Assembly (NCBI RefSeq): GCF_000298315.2
Contig: NZ_AEYE02000005.1
Span: 124,001 to 188,000, forward strand
Reading direction: 5' to 3'
DNA length: 64,000 nucleotides
Source of the DNA: Rhizobium grahamii CCGE 502
GTDB lineage: Bacteria; Pseudomonadota; Alphaproteobacteria; Rhizobiales; Rhizobiaceae
Part shown: positions 18,448 to 28,864 of the stretch, one piece after another
Layout of the letters: each line of letters begins with the position of its first letter
How positions within the stretch are numbered: position 1 is the stretch's first letter
Translations under genes and position numbers: made by a program
The notes under the pieces: model-generated
The model's database searches: none
What the model was told of the DNA's origin: nothing
What the model saw: only the letters and a program-made list of their open reading frames with translations

Positions 18448-19058
18448 CGGCTGTCGGTTATCCTGCCTTTATCCGTGTCGGTGGCGAGCAATGAGAACAT
18501 CACATGGTCGTGCCACTGACCGTTGATTTTCAAGTATCCGCGCAGATAGCCTTCCCGCTGAAACCCGGCTTTTTCAAGCAGGCGGATGCTCCGAGCATTG
18601 TCTGGAATACAGGCTGCTTCGATACGGTGCAACTCAAGCACCGTGAAGATGTAGGGTATAACCAATTGAAGTGCGGCGAACATATGACCTTGGCCGGCGT
18701 AGGTCTCACCCATCCAATATCCGATCATGCAGCTTTGCGCCGCCCCGCGCCTGATGTAGCCGATCGTGATTCCGCCAAGCAGCGTCATCCTATCCTTGTG
18801 GAACAGGAAGAGCGGGATCGCCTGGCCGGACGCATATTCCTGTTTGCCGCGGATGACGCGGGCGCGATAGGCGCCCTCGGTCAATTCATCCCGCCGCCAT
18901 GTCGGCTCCCAGGGCTCGAGGAACTGCCGGCTGGCCGCCCGCAGCTTGTGCCACTGGTTGAAATCCTGGTAGCGCGGCAGGCGCAGCACATAGTTCTCGT
19001 TTTCGAGTTCCACTGAATCCGGCTGTCGCGACAGGAACCGAAAAACCGATTTTGGCAT
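18444..19058 (-). CDS. GNAT N-acetyltransferase, RimJ/RimL type
   Basis: The 204-residue protein has the RimJ/RimL layout: LPRYQDFNQWHKLR at the N-terminus, GYWMGETYAGQGHMFAAL with the acetyl-CoA loop, and HRIEAACIPDNARSIRLLEKAGF near the C-terminus. In bacteria such enzymes acetylate the N-terminus of ribosomal proteins or other targets; the target here is unknown. It lies 29 bases after the M16 peptidase gene and overlaps the downstream c-di-GMP gene (ATGA). Confidence 0.9.
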   Translation of the reverse strand: MPKSVFRFLSRQPDSVELENENYVLRLPRYQDFNQWHKLRAASRQFLEPWEPTWRRDELTEGAYRARVIRGKQEYASGQAIPLFLFHKDRMTLLGGITIGYIRRGAAQSCMIGYWMGETYAGQGHMFAALQLVIPYIFTVLELHRIEAACIPDNARSIRLLEKAGFQREGYLRGYLKINGQWHDHVMFSLLATDTDKGRITDSR

Positions 19059-19087
19059 CGATCACTCCCGGCAGGATGGATGTGAAA

Positions 19088-20389
19088 TCAAACGAGCGCT
19101 TGTTGGCTGTGCGGTGCGGCGGGCGAGGAGAGAGAGGCGGCGATATCTTCCATAGGAGCCAAGTGTTCCAGAGGACCGATAGCCGATAGCGTCGGAACGG
19201 TGTCGAAGAACAGGCGTCCTGCAAGATCCGTCAGGCGCTCGACGGTGATCCCCTCGAGCCGTTCCATCATCTCCTGATTGGAGATCGGGCGGCCGTAGAG
19301 CATCATCTGCCTTGCGATCTGGCCGGCGCGGGCCGCCGGGCTTTCCTGGCCCATCAGCAGCTGGGCGCGGATCTGGGCGCGGGCGCGTTCGATTTCCTTC
19401 TGCTCGATCGTCGCTGCCGACTTGTGCAGTTCGTCGATGATGACGGGCACCAGCTCCGGCAGGTTCTCGCCACCGGTGGCGGCGTGGATGCCGAAGATGC
19501 CGGTGTCGGAAAAGCCCCAGTGAAAGGCATAGATCGAATAGCAGAGGCCACGGATTTCGCGCACTTCCTGGAACAGGCGAGACGACATGCCGCCGCCGAG
19601 AATATTGGCGAGAATCTGCGAACAGTAGAAGTCGCGGGCGTGATAGGCCTTGCCCTCGAAGCCGAGCAGAATCTGCGCATCCATCAGGTCGCGCGTTTCA
19701 CGGATGTTGCCGCCGATGTACTTGGCAGCTTCCATGACCGGCGTCGCCGATGGAGAAGTCGGAAGGCTCGCGAAGCGCTCCTCGACCATGCGAACGAACT
19801 CGTCGTGCAGTACGGCGCCGGTCGCAACGATAAACATCCGGTCGGTCGTGTAATTGCGGCTGAGATAGCCGCGGATCTGCTGCGGCGTGAACGACAGCAC
19901 GGTTTGCGGCGTGCCGAGGATCGCCCGACCGAGCGTCTGATCGCGGTAGGCGGTTTCGGAAAACTTGTCGAAAACGACGTCGTCCGGCGTATCGTTCGCA
20001 GCGTTGATTTCCTGCATGATGACCTGCTTCTCGCGCTCGAGTTCTTCTTCCTCGAACGCGGACTCCGTCAGGATATCGGCAAGAATATCGACGGCGAGCG
20101 GAACGTGGTCCTTGAGGACGCGGGCATAGTAGGAGGTCGTTTCCGTGGATGTCGCGGCGTTGACCTCGCCGCCGACATCCTCGATCTCCTCGGCAATTTC
20201 GCGCGCGCTGCGGCGTGCAGTGCCCTTAAAGGCCATGTGTTCGAGCAGGTGGGCGATGCCATGCTCGTCTGTCGTCTCGTTGCGCGATCCTGATTTGATC
20301 CAAACTCCCAGCGCAACGCTTTCCAGATGCGGCATGGTCTGTGTGACTACTGTCAGCCCGGATTTGAGCCGGGTGCACTCAACTGTCAT
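19088..20389 (-). CDS. M16 family zinc peptidase (mitochondrial-processing-peptidase-like)
   Basis: The 433-residue protein has the inverted zinc motif HLLEH (in AHLLEHMAFKGT) with the downstream Glu in EIEDVGGEVNA, and the second family segment GGGMSSRLFQEVRE. It resembles the beta subunit of mitochondrial processing peptidase. It lies 26 bases after thrC on the same strand, the usual pairing in Rhizobiales. Confidence 0.93.
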   Translation of the reverse strand: MTVECTRLKSGLTVVTQTMPHLESVALGVWIKSGSRNETTDEHGIAHLLEHMAFKGTARRSAREIAEEIEDVGGEVNAATSTETTSYYARVLKDHVPLAVDILADILTESAFEEEELEREKQVIMQEINAANDTPDDVVFDKFSETAYRDQTLGRAILGTPQTVLSFTPQQIRGYLSRNYTTDRMFIVATGAVLHDEFVRMVEERFASLPTSPSATPVMEAAKYIGGNIRETRDLMDAQILLGFEGKAYHARDFYCSQILANILGGGMSSRLFQEVREIRGLCYSIYAFHWGFSDTGIFGIHAATGGENLPELVPVIIDELHKSAATIEQKEIERARAQIRAQLLMGQESPAARAGQIARQMMLYGRPISNQEMMERLEGITVERLTDLAGRLFFDTVPTLSAIGPLEHLAPMEDIAASLSSPAAPHSQQALV

Positions 20390-20415
20390 TGGCTATCTTT
20401 CTGCGCCTGCGTTAC

Positions 20416-21816
20416 TTAGGCCCGAGCGTGCTCGCCGATGAAGGTCTCGATGGCTTTGAGCTCAGGCTTCACAATCTGAAAGCGCTCCTCCTTGTGCATC
20501 AGATCAGCAAGCCACGTCGGAAGCGCGGGGTCAATACCGGAGGCGGATTTTACGGCGGCGGGGAATTTCGCCGGGTGTGCGGTGGCGAGCGTCACCATCG
20601 GCGTGTTCGGCTTTTCGTGTTTGCCCGCAACGAAGACACCGATCGCCGAGTGCGGATCGAGAAGATAGCCGGTTTCGGAATGGGTTTTCTTGATCGTCTG
20701 GGCGACCTGTTTCTCGCTGGCGCGGCCAGCGCGGAAGTCCTTCTTGATGAAGGCTAGGGCCTCCTTCGCAATCTCGAAGCCATTGGATTGCTTGAGACTG
20801 TTCATTGCCGCGCGAACTTTGGATGCGTCGCGATCAAAGGCTTCGAACAGCAGTCGCTCGAAGTTCGATGAGATCTGGATGTCCATCGAAGGTGAGGTCG
20901 TTGCCTTTACCGCTTTCATCTCGTAACGGCCGCTCTTCAGCGTGCGTTCGAGGATATCGTTCTCGTTGGTCGCGACCACCAGTTTGCCGATCGGCAGGCC
21001 CATCCGCTTTGCGCAGTAACCGGCAAAAATATCCCCGAAATTGCCCGTCGGCACGGTAAACGAAATCTTACGGTCCGGTCCGCCAAGCGCGATTGCCGTC
21101 GTGAAATAGTAGACGATCTGGGCCATGATGCGGGCCCAGTTGATCGAGTTGACGCCGGAGAGCCTGACGCGATCGCGGAACGGTCCGTCGTTGAACATCG
21201 CCTTGACGAGGTTCTGGCAGTCATCGAAATTACCTTCGACGGCAAGCGCGTGAACGTTGGAGGCAGTGGAGGTCGTCATCTGGCGCTGCTGCACCGGCGA
21301 CACCTTGCCATGCGGGAAAAGAATGAAGATGTCGGTGCGTTCGCGCCCGGCAAAGGCGTCGACCGCCGCGCCGCCGGTATCGCCGGAGGTAGCGCCGACG
21401 ATGGTCGCGCGCTCGCCGCGCTTTTCGAGCGCATAGTCCATCAACCGGGCGAGCAGTTGCATCGCGACATCCTTGAACGCCAGCGTCGTACCATGGAAGA
21501 GCTCCATGACGAAGCTGTTCGGCCCTGTCTGCACGAGCGGGGTGATCGCAGGGTGGCGGAAAGTGCCATACGCCTCGTCGATCATGGAGCGGAAGGTCTC
21601 GTCGGGAATCTCACCGTTGGTAAAGGGCGACAGGATAGCGAAGGCAATCTCCTGGTAGGTCTTGCCGCGCAACGCGCGGATTTCCTTTTTCGAGAAATGC
21701 GGCCACTTGCGCGGCACATAGAGGCCACCATCGCGCGCCAGACCAGTCAACAATGCATCGCAGAAACCGAGGGAAGGGGCTTCGCCGCGGGTCGAAATAT
21801 AATCCACTGTCGTCAT
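20416..21816 (-). CDS. threonine synthase thrC: threonine synthase
   Basis: The 466-residue PLP enzyme converts O-phosphohomoserine to threonine. Seen: the N-terminal YISTRGEAPSLGF, the PLP lysine in TTLAFKDVAMQL, the phosphate-binding SGDTGGAAV and PTGNFGDIFAGY. The start at 21816 (MTTVDYISTRG) is the family N-terminus; the open frame continues upstream to 21969 without support. First gene of the thrC, M16 peptidase, GNAT, c-di-GMP run. Confidence 0.96.
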   Translation of the reverse strand: MTTVDYISTRGEAPSLGFCDALLTGLARDGGLYVPRKWPHFSKKEIRALRGKTYQEIAFAILSPFTNGEIPDETFRSMIDEAYGTFRHPAITPLVQTGPNSFVMELFHGTTLAFKDVAMQLLARLMDYALEKRGERATIVGATSGDTGGAAVDAFAGRERTDIFILFPHGKVSPVQQRQMTTSTASNVHALAVEGNFDDCQNLVKAMFNDGPFRDRVRLSGVNSINWARIMAQIVYYFTTAIALGGPDRKISFTVPTGNFGDIFAGYCAKRMGLPIGKLVVATNENDILERTLKSGRYEMKAVKATTSPSMDIQISSNFERLLFEAFDRDASKVRAAMNSLKQSNGFEIAKEALAFIKKDFRAGRASEKQVAQTIKKTHSETGYLLDPHSAIGVFVAGKHEKPNTPMVTLATAHPAKFPAAVKSASGIDPALPTWLADLMHKEERFQIVKPELKAIETFIGEHARA

Positions 21817-22044
21817 CCTTGATGTGCCGGTCGGAGAAAGGCTGAGGGAAAGTAAACCCCGCGCTGCATCTCGCTTGCGCTGTCGGCTATGGTCGCCTGC
21901 GATCCCGAAATGTGCATCAAAACGGTTCTTACCCAATCGATTTTTGTTTGCGCCGCTGATATAGACCATCGCAAACTGTCACGAAAGGCCTGCCATCAAG
22001 TGATTGGGCCTGCCAAAAAACTTTGTGGAGAGGGTGGAATAATC

Positions 22045-22689
22045 GTGCTTGGCAAGGTCTCGCGTCTCATCGTTTCGGCTTCCCTTGCGGCAATGCTTGC
22101 CGGTTGTAATTCGCTCGGCGCCGGTGGTGGCTCAGACAGCGCAACGGCACCGACCCAACCGAACGGCAATGGCCAGATCATGCCGTTGGCGCCATCCAAC
22201 CCGTCCTCCAGCGACGCATCGATCGGTTCCGCCAAGACGGCCGCTGGCGCAACGGCGCCCGTCGTTCAAGGCGCCTGCCCGCAGATGTTCATGAAGGACA
22301 GCGACGCGATCTTCCGGACTTATGCCGGCGGAGCGAAGACCGGCGATGCGGAGAAGCTGGCCTACCAGGCGTCGATCGGCAACTACACGCGCCAGTGCAC
22401 TCTCAACGACACGAACCTGACGATGACCGTCGTGGCGCAGCTTCGCGTCATTGCCGGGCCGAACGGATCGTCCGGCAAGGTCACGCTCCCGGTTCGCATC
22501 ACAGTCTATGACGGCCAGGAAGCGCTCTATTCGGAAGTGACGAATTTCCCGGTTGATGTCGGACAGAACGCTACACAGGCCCTGTTCCGCAAGGATGGCA
22601 TCAAGCTGCCGGTCGGCTCCGGCGCGCTGGTTCGCGTCAATATCGGTTTCGATCAAGGACCCGTGTCGACGAAAAAGAAGAAGGCCTGA
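22045..22689 (+). CDS. predicted lipoprotein of unknown function
   Basis: The 214-residue protein begins at GTG after GGAGAGGGTGGAA and has a lipoprotein signal peptide (KVSRLIVSASLAAMLAGC, lipobox LAGC). A Ser/Gly/Pro-rich linker (about residues 20-70) precedes a C-terminal domain with two Cys (VQGACPQMF and RQCTLNDTNLTM) that could form a disulfide. I do not recognise a named function. The ORF extends upstream to 21889 but that part does not look like a protein start. Divergent from thrC with 228 bases between. Confidence 0.8.
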   Translation: MLGKVSRLIVSASLAAMLAGCNSLGAGGGSDSATAPTQPNGNGQIMPLAPSNPSSSDASIGSAKTAAGATAPVVQGACPQMFMKDSDAIFRTYAGGAKTGDAEKLAYQASIGNYTRQCTLNDTNLTMTVVAQLRVIAGPNGSSGKVTLPVRITVYDGQEALYSEVTNFPVDVGQNATQALFRKDGIKLPVGSGALVRVNIGFDQGPVSTKKKKA

Positions 22690-22743
22690 AGAACGCCCCT
22701 GTTTCCGCTTCGCCAGGCTGGTGAGGCGGGGAGAAGATATCGC

Positions 22744-23664
22744 TTGAAAATCGGCATCGTATTGAATCCGGCGTCGGGCCGGCGCGGAAAGAAACTGTTC
22801 TGGTCGGCGCTGCGGCGCGCCATCGAGGCGAGATTTGCCGATCTCAGCCTGCGTGAAACCAAAGGCTTCGGCGATGCCGAGCGGTTCGGGCGCGAACTGG
22901 CGAATGATGGGGCCGATCTGGTGATCGCCGTCGGCGGCGACGGAACGATCGGCGAGGTGGCTGGCGGCATCCTCAAATCGCATCGGCCGGGTACTGCGTT
23001 TTCTTTCATCCCAACCGGCACCGGCTGTGATTTTGCCCGCAACTTTCCGATGTCGCGCGATCCCACCACGATCGCCAACGGCCTGAACTCTCCGTCCGTG
23101 CGGCTGATCGATGCCGGCCAGCTCACTTGCGACGACGAGGACGGCGACACCGTCACCCGCCACTTCGCCAACATCGCAAGCTTTGGCGTTTCCGGCCATA
23201 TCGTGCGCGCCGTCAACGAGGCACGCAGGGGCAGGCGCCTGCCCGGGCCGATGGTTTTCTTCTTCCATAGCCTGCTTCAGATCCTGCGCTACGAGCCGCG
23301 CACAATTCGCCTCAGACTTGATGGAGAGGACATCTACGAGGGCCCGATCACGGCGGTTGCCGTCGCAAACGGCGCTTGGTTCGGCGGCGGTATGAAGGTG
23401 GCCCCCGATGCAGATATCAGCGATGGCCTGTTCGACGTGGTCATCATTCGAGGCGCCGGCCGGTTGAAAGTGCTGTCGTTAATGAACAGCATCTATAGCG
23501 GTGGCCACCTCAAGAGTCCGCTCGTCAGCATCCATCGCGCCACGCTCGTTGAGGCATGGCCGATCGGCAAGGCGGCGGTGCCGATCGACAGCGACGGCGA
23601 GGGACCCGGTCAGCTCCCGGCCCGGTTCGAGATGCTGGCTGGCGCGATCAACCTGAAAATCTAG
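22744..23664 (+). CDS. diacylglycerol/lipid kinase family protein
   Basis: The 306-residue protein has the DAGK catalytic fold: NPASGRRGKK at the N-terminus, the nucleotide motif VGGDGTIGEVAGG at about residues 62-74, and FIPTGTGCDFARNF. It would phosphorylate a lipid or sphingoid-like alcohol; the substrate is unknown. The start is TTG after GGGGAGAAG. It lies 54 bases after the lipoprotein gene. Confidence 0.88.
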   Translation: MKIGIVLNPASGRRGKKLFWSALRRAIEARFADLSLRETKGFGDAERFGRELANDGADLVIAVGGDGTIGEVAGGILKSHRPGTAFSFIPTGTGCDFARNFPMSRDPTTIANGLNSPSVRLIDAGQLTCDDEDGDTVTRHFANIASFGVSGHIVRAVNEARRGRRLPGPMVFFFHSLLQILRYEPRTIRLRLDGEDIYEGPITAVAVANGAWFGGGMKVAPDADISDGLFDVVIIRGAGRLKVLSLMNSIYSGGHLKSPLVSIHRATLVEAWPIGKAAVPIDSDGEGPGQLPARFEMLAGAINLKI

Positions 23665-23731
23665 TAATTTCAGACGAGTATTCATGGCGAACGCAACCAG
23701 CGGAGTCGCACAACGAACGCCGTGTCGTCGT

Positions 23732-24601
23732 TCAGCCGTCCAAGCGCGCCTGAATTGTCGCGCCGAGATTGGTGTCGTGGAACCCTTCGTAGAAGGCCAC
23801 CACCTCCTGCGCCATGCCGGCCGGAATGGCGACGAAATCCTGAAGTCGGAACCCAACCGCCTTGTTGAGCCCGGGACTCAACAGGTCCTTCTCGCTCAAG
23901 TTCTCGACACGGCTGGCCAACTCTTTGAAATATAGCAAGTTGTCGTCCACCGTTGTGGGGGAGAGGGTTCTGCCGTGAGCCGGAATCACGAACCTTGCGC
24001 TCAGGTCGCATATTCGTTGGAGGGATGAGCAGAGCAGCCGGAGATCGTGCGCGCTCCTACTCCACACCTCGGGGATCGGATACTCGACCGCGTCGACGGC
24101 CAGACAGACGCGGATTTCAGGAATCCAGACGGAGACATGGTCGGGCGTATGACCTGGCGTGTGAAGCAATTCGAGCGTGAGATCGCCGCCATGAAGGGTC
24201 GTAGAGTCTGAGAAGGTGATATCTGGCGCTATGAGCTCAACGTTTCGAAATCGCTGATCTTCGCGCACCTTGTCTTTCAGGACCTGAACCGAGGAAGGAT
24301 CGCGCAAGCGCTCAAGCGTTGCGGCATGGGCAATGATCGGCGCCCTTCCTGCAATCGCGGCGTTACCCCAAAAATGATCCCAGTCCATGTGCGAGTTCAC
24401 GACCAGTAGCGGACGTGCATGCACGTCCTCGCCAAGCAGGTCCAGCGCCTTCCGGCATAACTCAGGCGTTCCGAGAGTGTCGACCAGGACGTTGAATCTC
24501 TTGGTGCGGACGAAGATGCCATCAACTTCGTCTCCGGCCCTGACAATGGTGAGCCGGTCGTCGAGTTCGGGCGGAGAGCACAATTCCACGGAAACGTTCA
24601 T
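23732..24601 (-). CDS. MBL-fold metallohydrolase
   Basis: The 289-residue protein has the metallo-beta-lactamase metal motif as NSHMDWDHFWGN (HxDxDH in variant form), then HTPGHTPDHVSVW with the next His, an Asp in CLAVDAVEY and the late His in PAHGRTLSP. Substrate unknown; the family includes hydrolases of thioesters and lactones. Single gene on this strand. Confidence 0.85.
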   Translation of the reverse strand: MNVSVELCSPPELDDRLTIVRAGDEVDGIFVRTKRFNVLVDTLGTPELCRKALDLLGEDVHARPLLVVNSHMDWDHFWGNAAIAGRAPIIAHAATLERLRDPSSVQVLKDKVREDQRFRNVELIAPDITFSDSTTLHGGDLTLELLHTPGHTPDHVSVWIPEIRVCLAVDAVEYPIPEVWSRSAHDLRLLCSSLQRICDLSARFVIPAHGRTLSPTTVDDNLLYFKELASRVENLSEKDLLSPGLNKAVGFRLQDFVAIPAGMAQEVVAFYEGFHDTNLGATIQARLDG

Positions 24602-24678
24602 ACGAGACAGCCCATCAGACGGCGATTACCACACCGATATCCGAATAGGTTCGCTCTGTCGCGCCAAGAACGCGCGTT

Positions 24679-25368
24679 CTACAGGGCGCCTTCCCATTCG
24701 GCGAGCGCGGCAACGATGCCGGGCAAATCGCTCATCCGGGAAATGACGGTTTCAGCACCGGCATCGGTCAGCCTGTCGGCATGTGCCGGATAGGTATGGG
24801 AGGCGCCGGTGAAGCCGATGACGCGCATGCCGGCAGCCCGCGCTGCGTGAACGCCATGTACGGAGTCCTCGACGACGACGACGCGGTCTGTGGAAACGCC
24901 CATCTGCTTGGCGCCGTGCAGGAAGATATCCGGTTTCGGCTTCACGCGATCGGCACCGAGATCCTTGGCCGAGAAGATATGCGGCGCAAAGAGGGGCTTC
25001 AGGCCCACTTTGCCGAGCATCATGTCGAGCCGCGCACTGCTGGAGTTCGAGCAGATGCAGCGCTTCAGCGTCAGTCGCGAGAGAGCGGCTTCGACGCCGG
25101 CAATTGCCTGCACATCCTGGGCTAGACGCAGATCGAGCAGCTTTTCGGACTTGTCGAGCAGCGATGCGGAAATCGGAATGCTGGCTTCGCGCTCGACCTG
25201 CAGCAGGATGTTCTGCCAGGTCATGCCGGCGAAACGCTCGCCCATTTCCTCGATGCTGATCGGGTAACCCGCTTCGGTGAGAAGCTTGGATTCGACATCC
25301 GCAGCGATAATTTCCGAGTCGACCAGAACGCCGTCACAGTCGAAGATGATGAGGTCGAAGCCGTCCAT
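24679..25368 (-). CDS. HAD-superfamily hydrolase, beta-phosphoglucomutase-like
   Basis: The 229-residue protein shows motif I FDCDGVLVDSE, motif II in CICSNSSSARLD, the motif III lysine in KPKPDIFLHGA and motif IV VVVEDSVHGVHAARAAGM, as in the phosphatase/phosphomutase branch. Substrate unknown. The start at 25368 (MDGFDLIIFDCDGV) places motif I at the N-terminus, as expected; the open frame extends to 25440. Confidence 0.9.
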   Translation of the reverse strand: MDGFDLIIFDCDGVLVDSEIIAADVESKLLTEAGYPISIEEMGERFAGMTWQNILLQVEREASIPISASLLDKSEKLLDLRLAQDVQAIAGVEAALSRLTLKRCICSNSSSARLDMMLGKVGLKPLFAPHIFSAKDLGADRVKPKPDIFLHGAKQMGVSTDRVVVVEDSVHGVHAARAAGMRVIGFTGASHTYPAHADRLTDAGAETVISRMSDLPGIVAALAEWEGAL

Positions 25369-25488
25369 ATACTCGCGCCTTATTTGGGATGATGCCCCTT
25401 TACACGATGCCTCGGCGAAGCTCAACCGACAGCAGGGCATGGCTGGATTGCGTGTCGCGGGCGGCTTCGATTTTACGATCGTTCGCGG

Positions 25489-26175
25489 CTATTTGGCGGC
25501 AGGAAACAAGGCAAGAAACTGCCGTTCGCCTTCTGGTGAGAAGATGACGGAGCGGCTTTCGGCCGTGCGACGCGCCCAGCCTTTGTCGAGGAAATTCGAA
25601 AGTAACGCCTTGCCGAGACTGCCGGCGAGGTGCGCCCGTCGCTCGCTCCAATCCAGGCAGGAGCGGCAGAGTGGACGACGCGACGATCTCAGGGCGTGGA
25701 CGTCGATGCCGATACTCTTGAGCGCGGTTTCGCCGCTCTCCGTCAAGGCAAGACCGTCACCGAGTACATCGATCGCGCCCTCGGCAATCAGGTTGTCGAG
25801 CATGCGCACGCCGTAGTCGCCGGCGAGGTGATCGTAGCAGATGCGGGCCTTGCGCAGTGCTGGTTCCTTCGGTCCCGGCTTGTGGCGCAAATGGCCGCGC
25901 CCGGCCGCAAATCCCATGATGCTTTCCAGGAACTTGCCAACGCTGTCGTCCGCCAGCGTGAAATAGCGATGGCGGCCTTGTTTTCGCTGGGCGAGCAGAT
26001 TGCCGGCTTCCAGCTTCGCAAGGTGCGTGCTCGCTGTCTGCACGGTAATGCCGCCGGCAGCGGCAAGCTCCGTTGCTGTCAGCGCCTTGCCGCCCATCAA
26101 CGCCGTCAGCATGTTGGCACGGGCGGGGTCGCCAATCATCGCGCCGATCTGGGCTATATCGGGTCCTTCCTTCAT
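25489..26175 (-). CDS. ArsR-family transcriptional regulator
   Basis: The 228-residue protein has a winged helix-turn-helix at residues 10-80 (GDPARANMLTALMGGKALTATELA, then TVQTASTHLAKLEAGNLL and RHRYFTLAD). The C-terminal half, longer than in minimal ArsR proteins, has three Cys (CYDHLAGDYG, LCRSCLDWSERRAHLAG). It is divergent from two small monooxygenase-like genes, 72 bases away, and probably controls them. The ligand is unknown. Confidence 0.88.
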   Translation of the reverse strand: MKEGPDIAQIGAMIGDPARANMLTALMGGKALTATELAAAGGITVQTASTHLAKLEAGNLLAQRKQGRHRYFTLADDSVGKFLESIMGFAAGRGHLRHKPGPKEPALRKARICYDHLAGDYGVRMLDNLIAEGAIDVLGDGLALTESGETALKSIGIDVHALRSSRRPLCRSCLDWSERRAHLAGSLGKALLSNFLDKGWARRTAESRSVIFSPEGERQFLALFPAAK

Positions 26176-26247
26176 ACTTCGATCCTAACCGAAGCATTGT
26201 CGTCAGGCAATGTGCGAAAACGGTCTCCAGACAACAAGGAGACGACG

Positions 26248-26577
26248 ATGATTACCTGCTTCATCCGCTATGAAATCGATCCGTTCAAGAAGGAGGCCTT
26301 TACCGAATATGCGCGCAACTGGGGCCAGGCGATCCCGCGCAACGGCGCCGACCTGATCGGCTACTTTGCGCCACATGAAGGTTCGGCGACGACGGCGTAC
26401 GGCGTCTACAACATTGAAAGCCTCGCTGCCTACGAAGCTTATCGCGCCCGCCTTGCCGCCGATCCGCTCGGCAGGCAAAACTACGAATTCGCCAAACGCG
26501 AACGTTTCATCCTCAAGGAAGATCGTATCTTCCTCAAGAACGCTTCCCTTCCTCATGCAAAGCTGGTGATGCCATGA
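26248..26577 (+). CDS. NIPSNAP-family protein
   Basis: The 109-residue protein fits the NIPSNAP dimeric alpha/beta barrel: MITCFIRYEIDPFKKEAF at the start, then LIGYFAPHEG and YRARLAADPLGR. It follows an AAGGAG ribosome site. It overlaps the next gene by ATGA. Divergent from the ArsR gene, which likely controls it. Biochemical function unknown. Confidence 0.85.
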   Translation: MITCFIRYEIDPFKKEAFTEYARNWGQAIPRNGADLIGYFAPHEGSATTAYGVYNIESLAAYEAYRARLAADPLGRQNYEFAKRERFILKEDRIFLKNASLPHAKLVMP

Positions 26578-26927
26578 TCGCTGTTATCTTCGAAGTCCTG
26601 CCCTTCATGGGCGAACGCCACACCTATCTCGACCTCGCCGGCGAACTTCGCGGTGAACTCGAAAAGATCGACGGCTTCATTTCGATCGAACGCTTCGAAA
26701 GCCTCACCAACCGCGGCAAGCTGCTGTCGCTGTCCTTCTGGCGCGACGAGGAGGCGGTCAAGGCTTGGCGAAACGTGGAGGCACACCGAGCTGCCCAGCA
26801 CGCCGGCCGCAACGGCGTCTTCGCCGACTACCGGCTCCGCATCGGCCATATCGTCCGCGACTACGGCATGAACGACCGCGACGAAGCGCCGGCGGATAGC
26901 CGCAAGGTGCACGACGTGGCGGCTTAA
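26574..26927 (+). CDS. antibiotic biosynthesis monooxygenase-like (ABM) protein
   Basis: The 117-residue protein has the ABM barrel signature: IAVIFEVLPFMGERHTYLDLA, GFISIERFESLTNRGKLLSLSFW and WRNVEAHRAAQHAGR. Members are cofactorless oxygenases or heme-degrading enzymes, but many have no known substrate. Translated with the upstream NIPSNAP gene. A terminator follows at 26941. Confidence 0.87.
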   Translation: MIAVIFEVLPFMGERHTYLDLAGELRGELEKIDGFISIERFESLTNRGKLLSLSFWRDEEAVKAWRNVEAHRAAQHAGRNGVFADYRLRIGHIVRDYGMNDRDEAPADSRKVHDVAA

Positions 26928-26940
26928 CGACAACAGCCGG

Positions 26941-26965
26941 AAGGGCGGGGGTTGTACCCGCCTTT
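26941..26965 (+). terminator. terminator of the NIPSNAP-ABM operon
   Basis: AAGGGCGGG and CCCGCCTTT form a stem with one mismatch around GGTTGTA. It lies 13 bases after the ABM stop. The T run is short, so strength is uncertain. Confidence 0.55.
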
Positions 26966-27074
26966 CGACACTAAGCACGCGCTGCGACTTATTTTCCCGA
27001 AATCGCTCATCCCTTCAGGCTTTGGTAACCAAACTGAGTAACCATAACGGACAGTAAAAGCGTAATGTGTATGA

Positions 27075-28217
<1,143 letters not shown>

Positions 28218-28287
28218 CGCGCGCCTCGACCTGATCGAGACTTCCTTCTTCCGGTGTTTTGTACCTCCAGTTACGGAAGAAGGCTTG

Positions 28288-28324
28288 GCGCCCGGGGATC
28301 AACACCCCGGGCGCTCTTCATTTT
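28288..28324 (+). terminator. rho-independent terminator after ccrM
   Basis: GCGCCCGGGG (28288-28297) and CCCCGGGCGC (28305-28314) form a perfect 10-base stem with a 7-base loop, followed by TCTTCATTTT. Confidence 0.8.
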
Positions 28325-28393
28325 GGCTCGCGCGGCCGTGCAATTCCGTGTCATGTATCGGCTGCTGATGATCCGAAAGAGGCAAGGAACGCC

Positions 28394-28864
28394 ATGTATC
28401 TTGCGGTCATATTGTTGCTGATGCTTGTTTTGCCGTTGGGCTCGGTTGTCGCCGAAGTGCATTGGAATGCGGACGCCAATCTCGTCTTCCTCATCGGAAA
28501 ATGGTTCGTCTTCTGGGGCGTCGGCTTGCGATTGCTTATGGCCAGTCTGAAACAGATCATCAATCCGGCCTTCACGGCGGAAACGATCTTTGGTGTGACC
28601 GATCACAAGGCCCAGTCGTTGGTGCAGGAGATCGGCTTCGGCAACCTGTCGATCGGTATGCTTGGCATGCTCAGCCTTTTCGCGCCGCAGTGGACCGTCC
28701 CGGCCGCGATCATCGGTTGCCTGTTCTTCGGTCTTGCGGGTCTCAAACATCTGTTGGAGCGAGCAAGAAACAGGTCGAGAACCATCGCGATGGCTTCCGA
28801 CCTGTGGCTGTTTTTCGTGCTTGCCTTTTATCTCTCGGCGGCGTTCTTTCAGAACTCTCGGTAG
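28394..28864 (+). CDS. membrane protein of unknown function
   Basis: The 156-residue protein has four hydrophobic segments (about 1-20, 33-50, 85-115 and 132-150). The sequence IINPAFTAETIFGV and LVQEIGFGNLSIGMLGMLS resemble the DUF6790-type family of small membrane proteins. The last 16 bases overlap the end of the convergent SnoaL-like gene. Function not known. Confidence 0.75.
   Translation: MYLAVILLLMLVLPLGSVVAEVHWNADANLVFLIGKWFVFWGVGLRLLMASLKQIINPAFTAETIFGVTDHKAQSLVQEIGFGNLSIGMLGMLSLFAPQWTVPAAIIGCLFFGLAGLKHLLERARNRSRTIAMASDLWLFFVLAFYLSAAFFQNSR

Noticed and set aside
21817-22044. Upstream extension of the lipoprotein gene to 21889
   Set aside because: The extra 52 residues have no ribosome site and would bury the signal peptide; the GTG at 22045 with its purine-rich site gives a proper lipoprotein.
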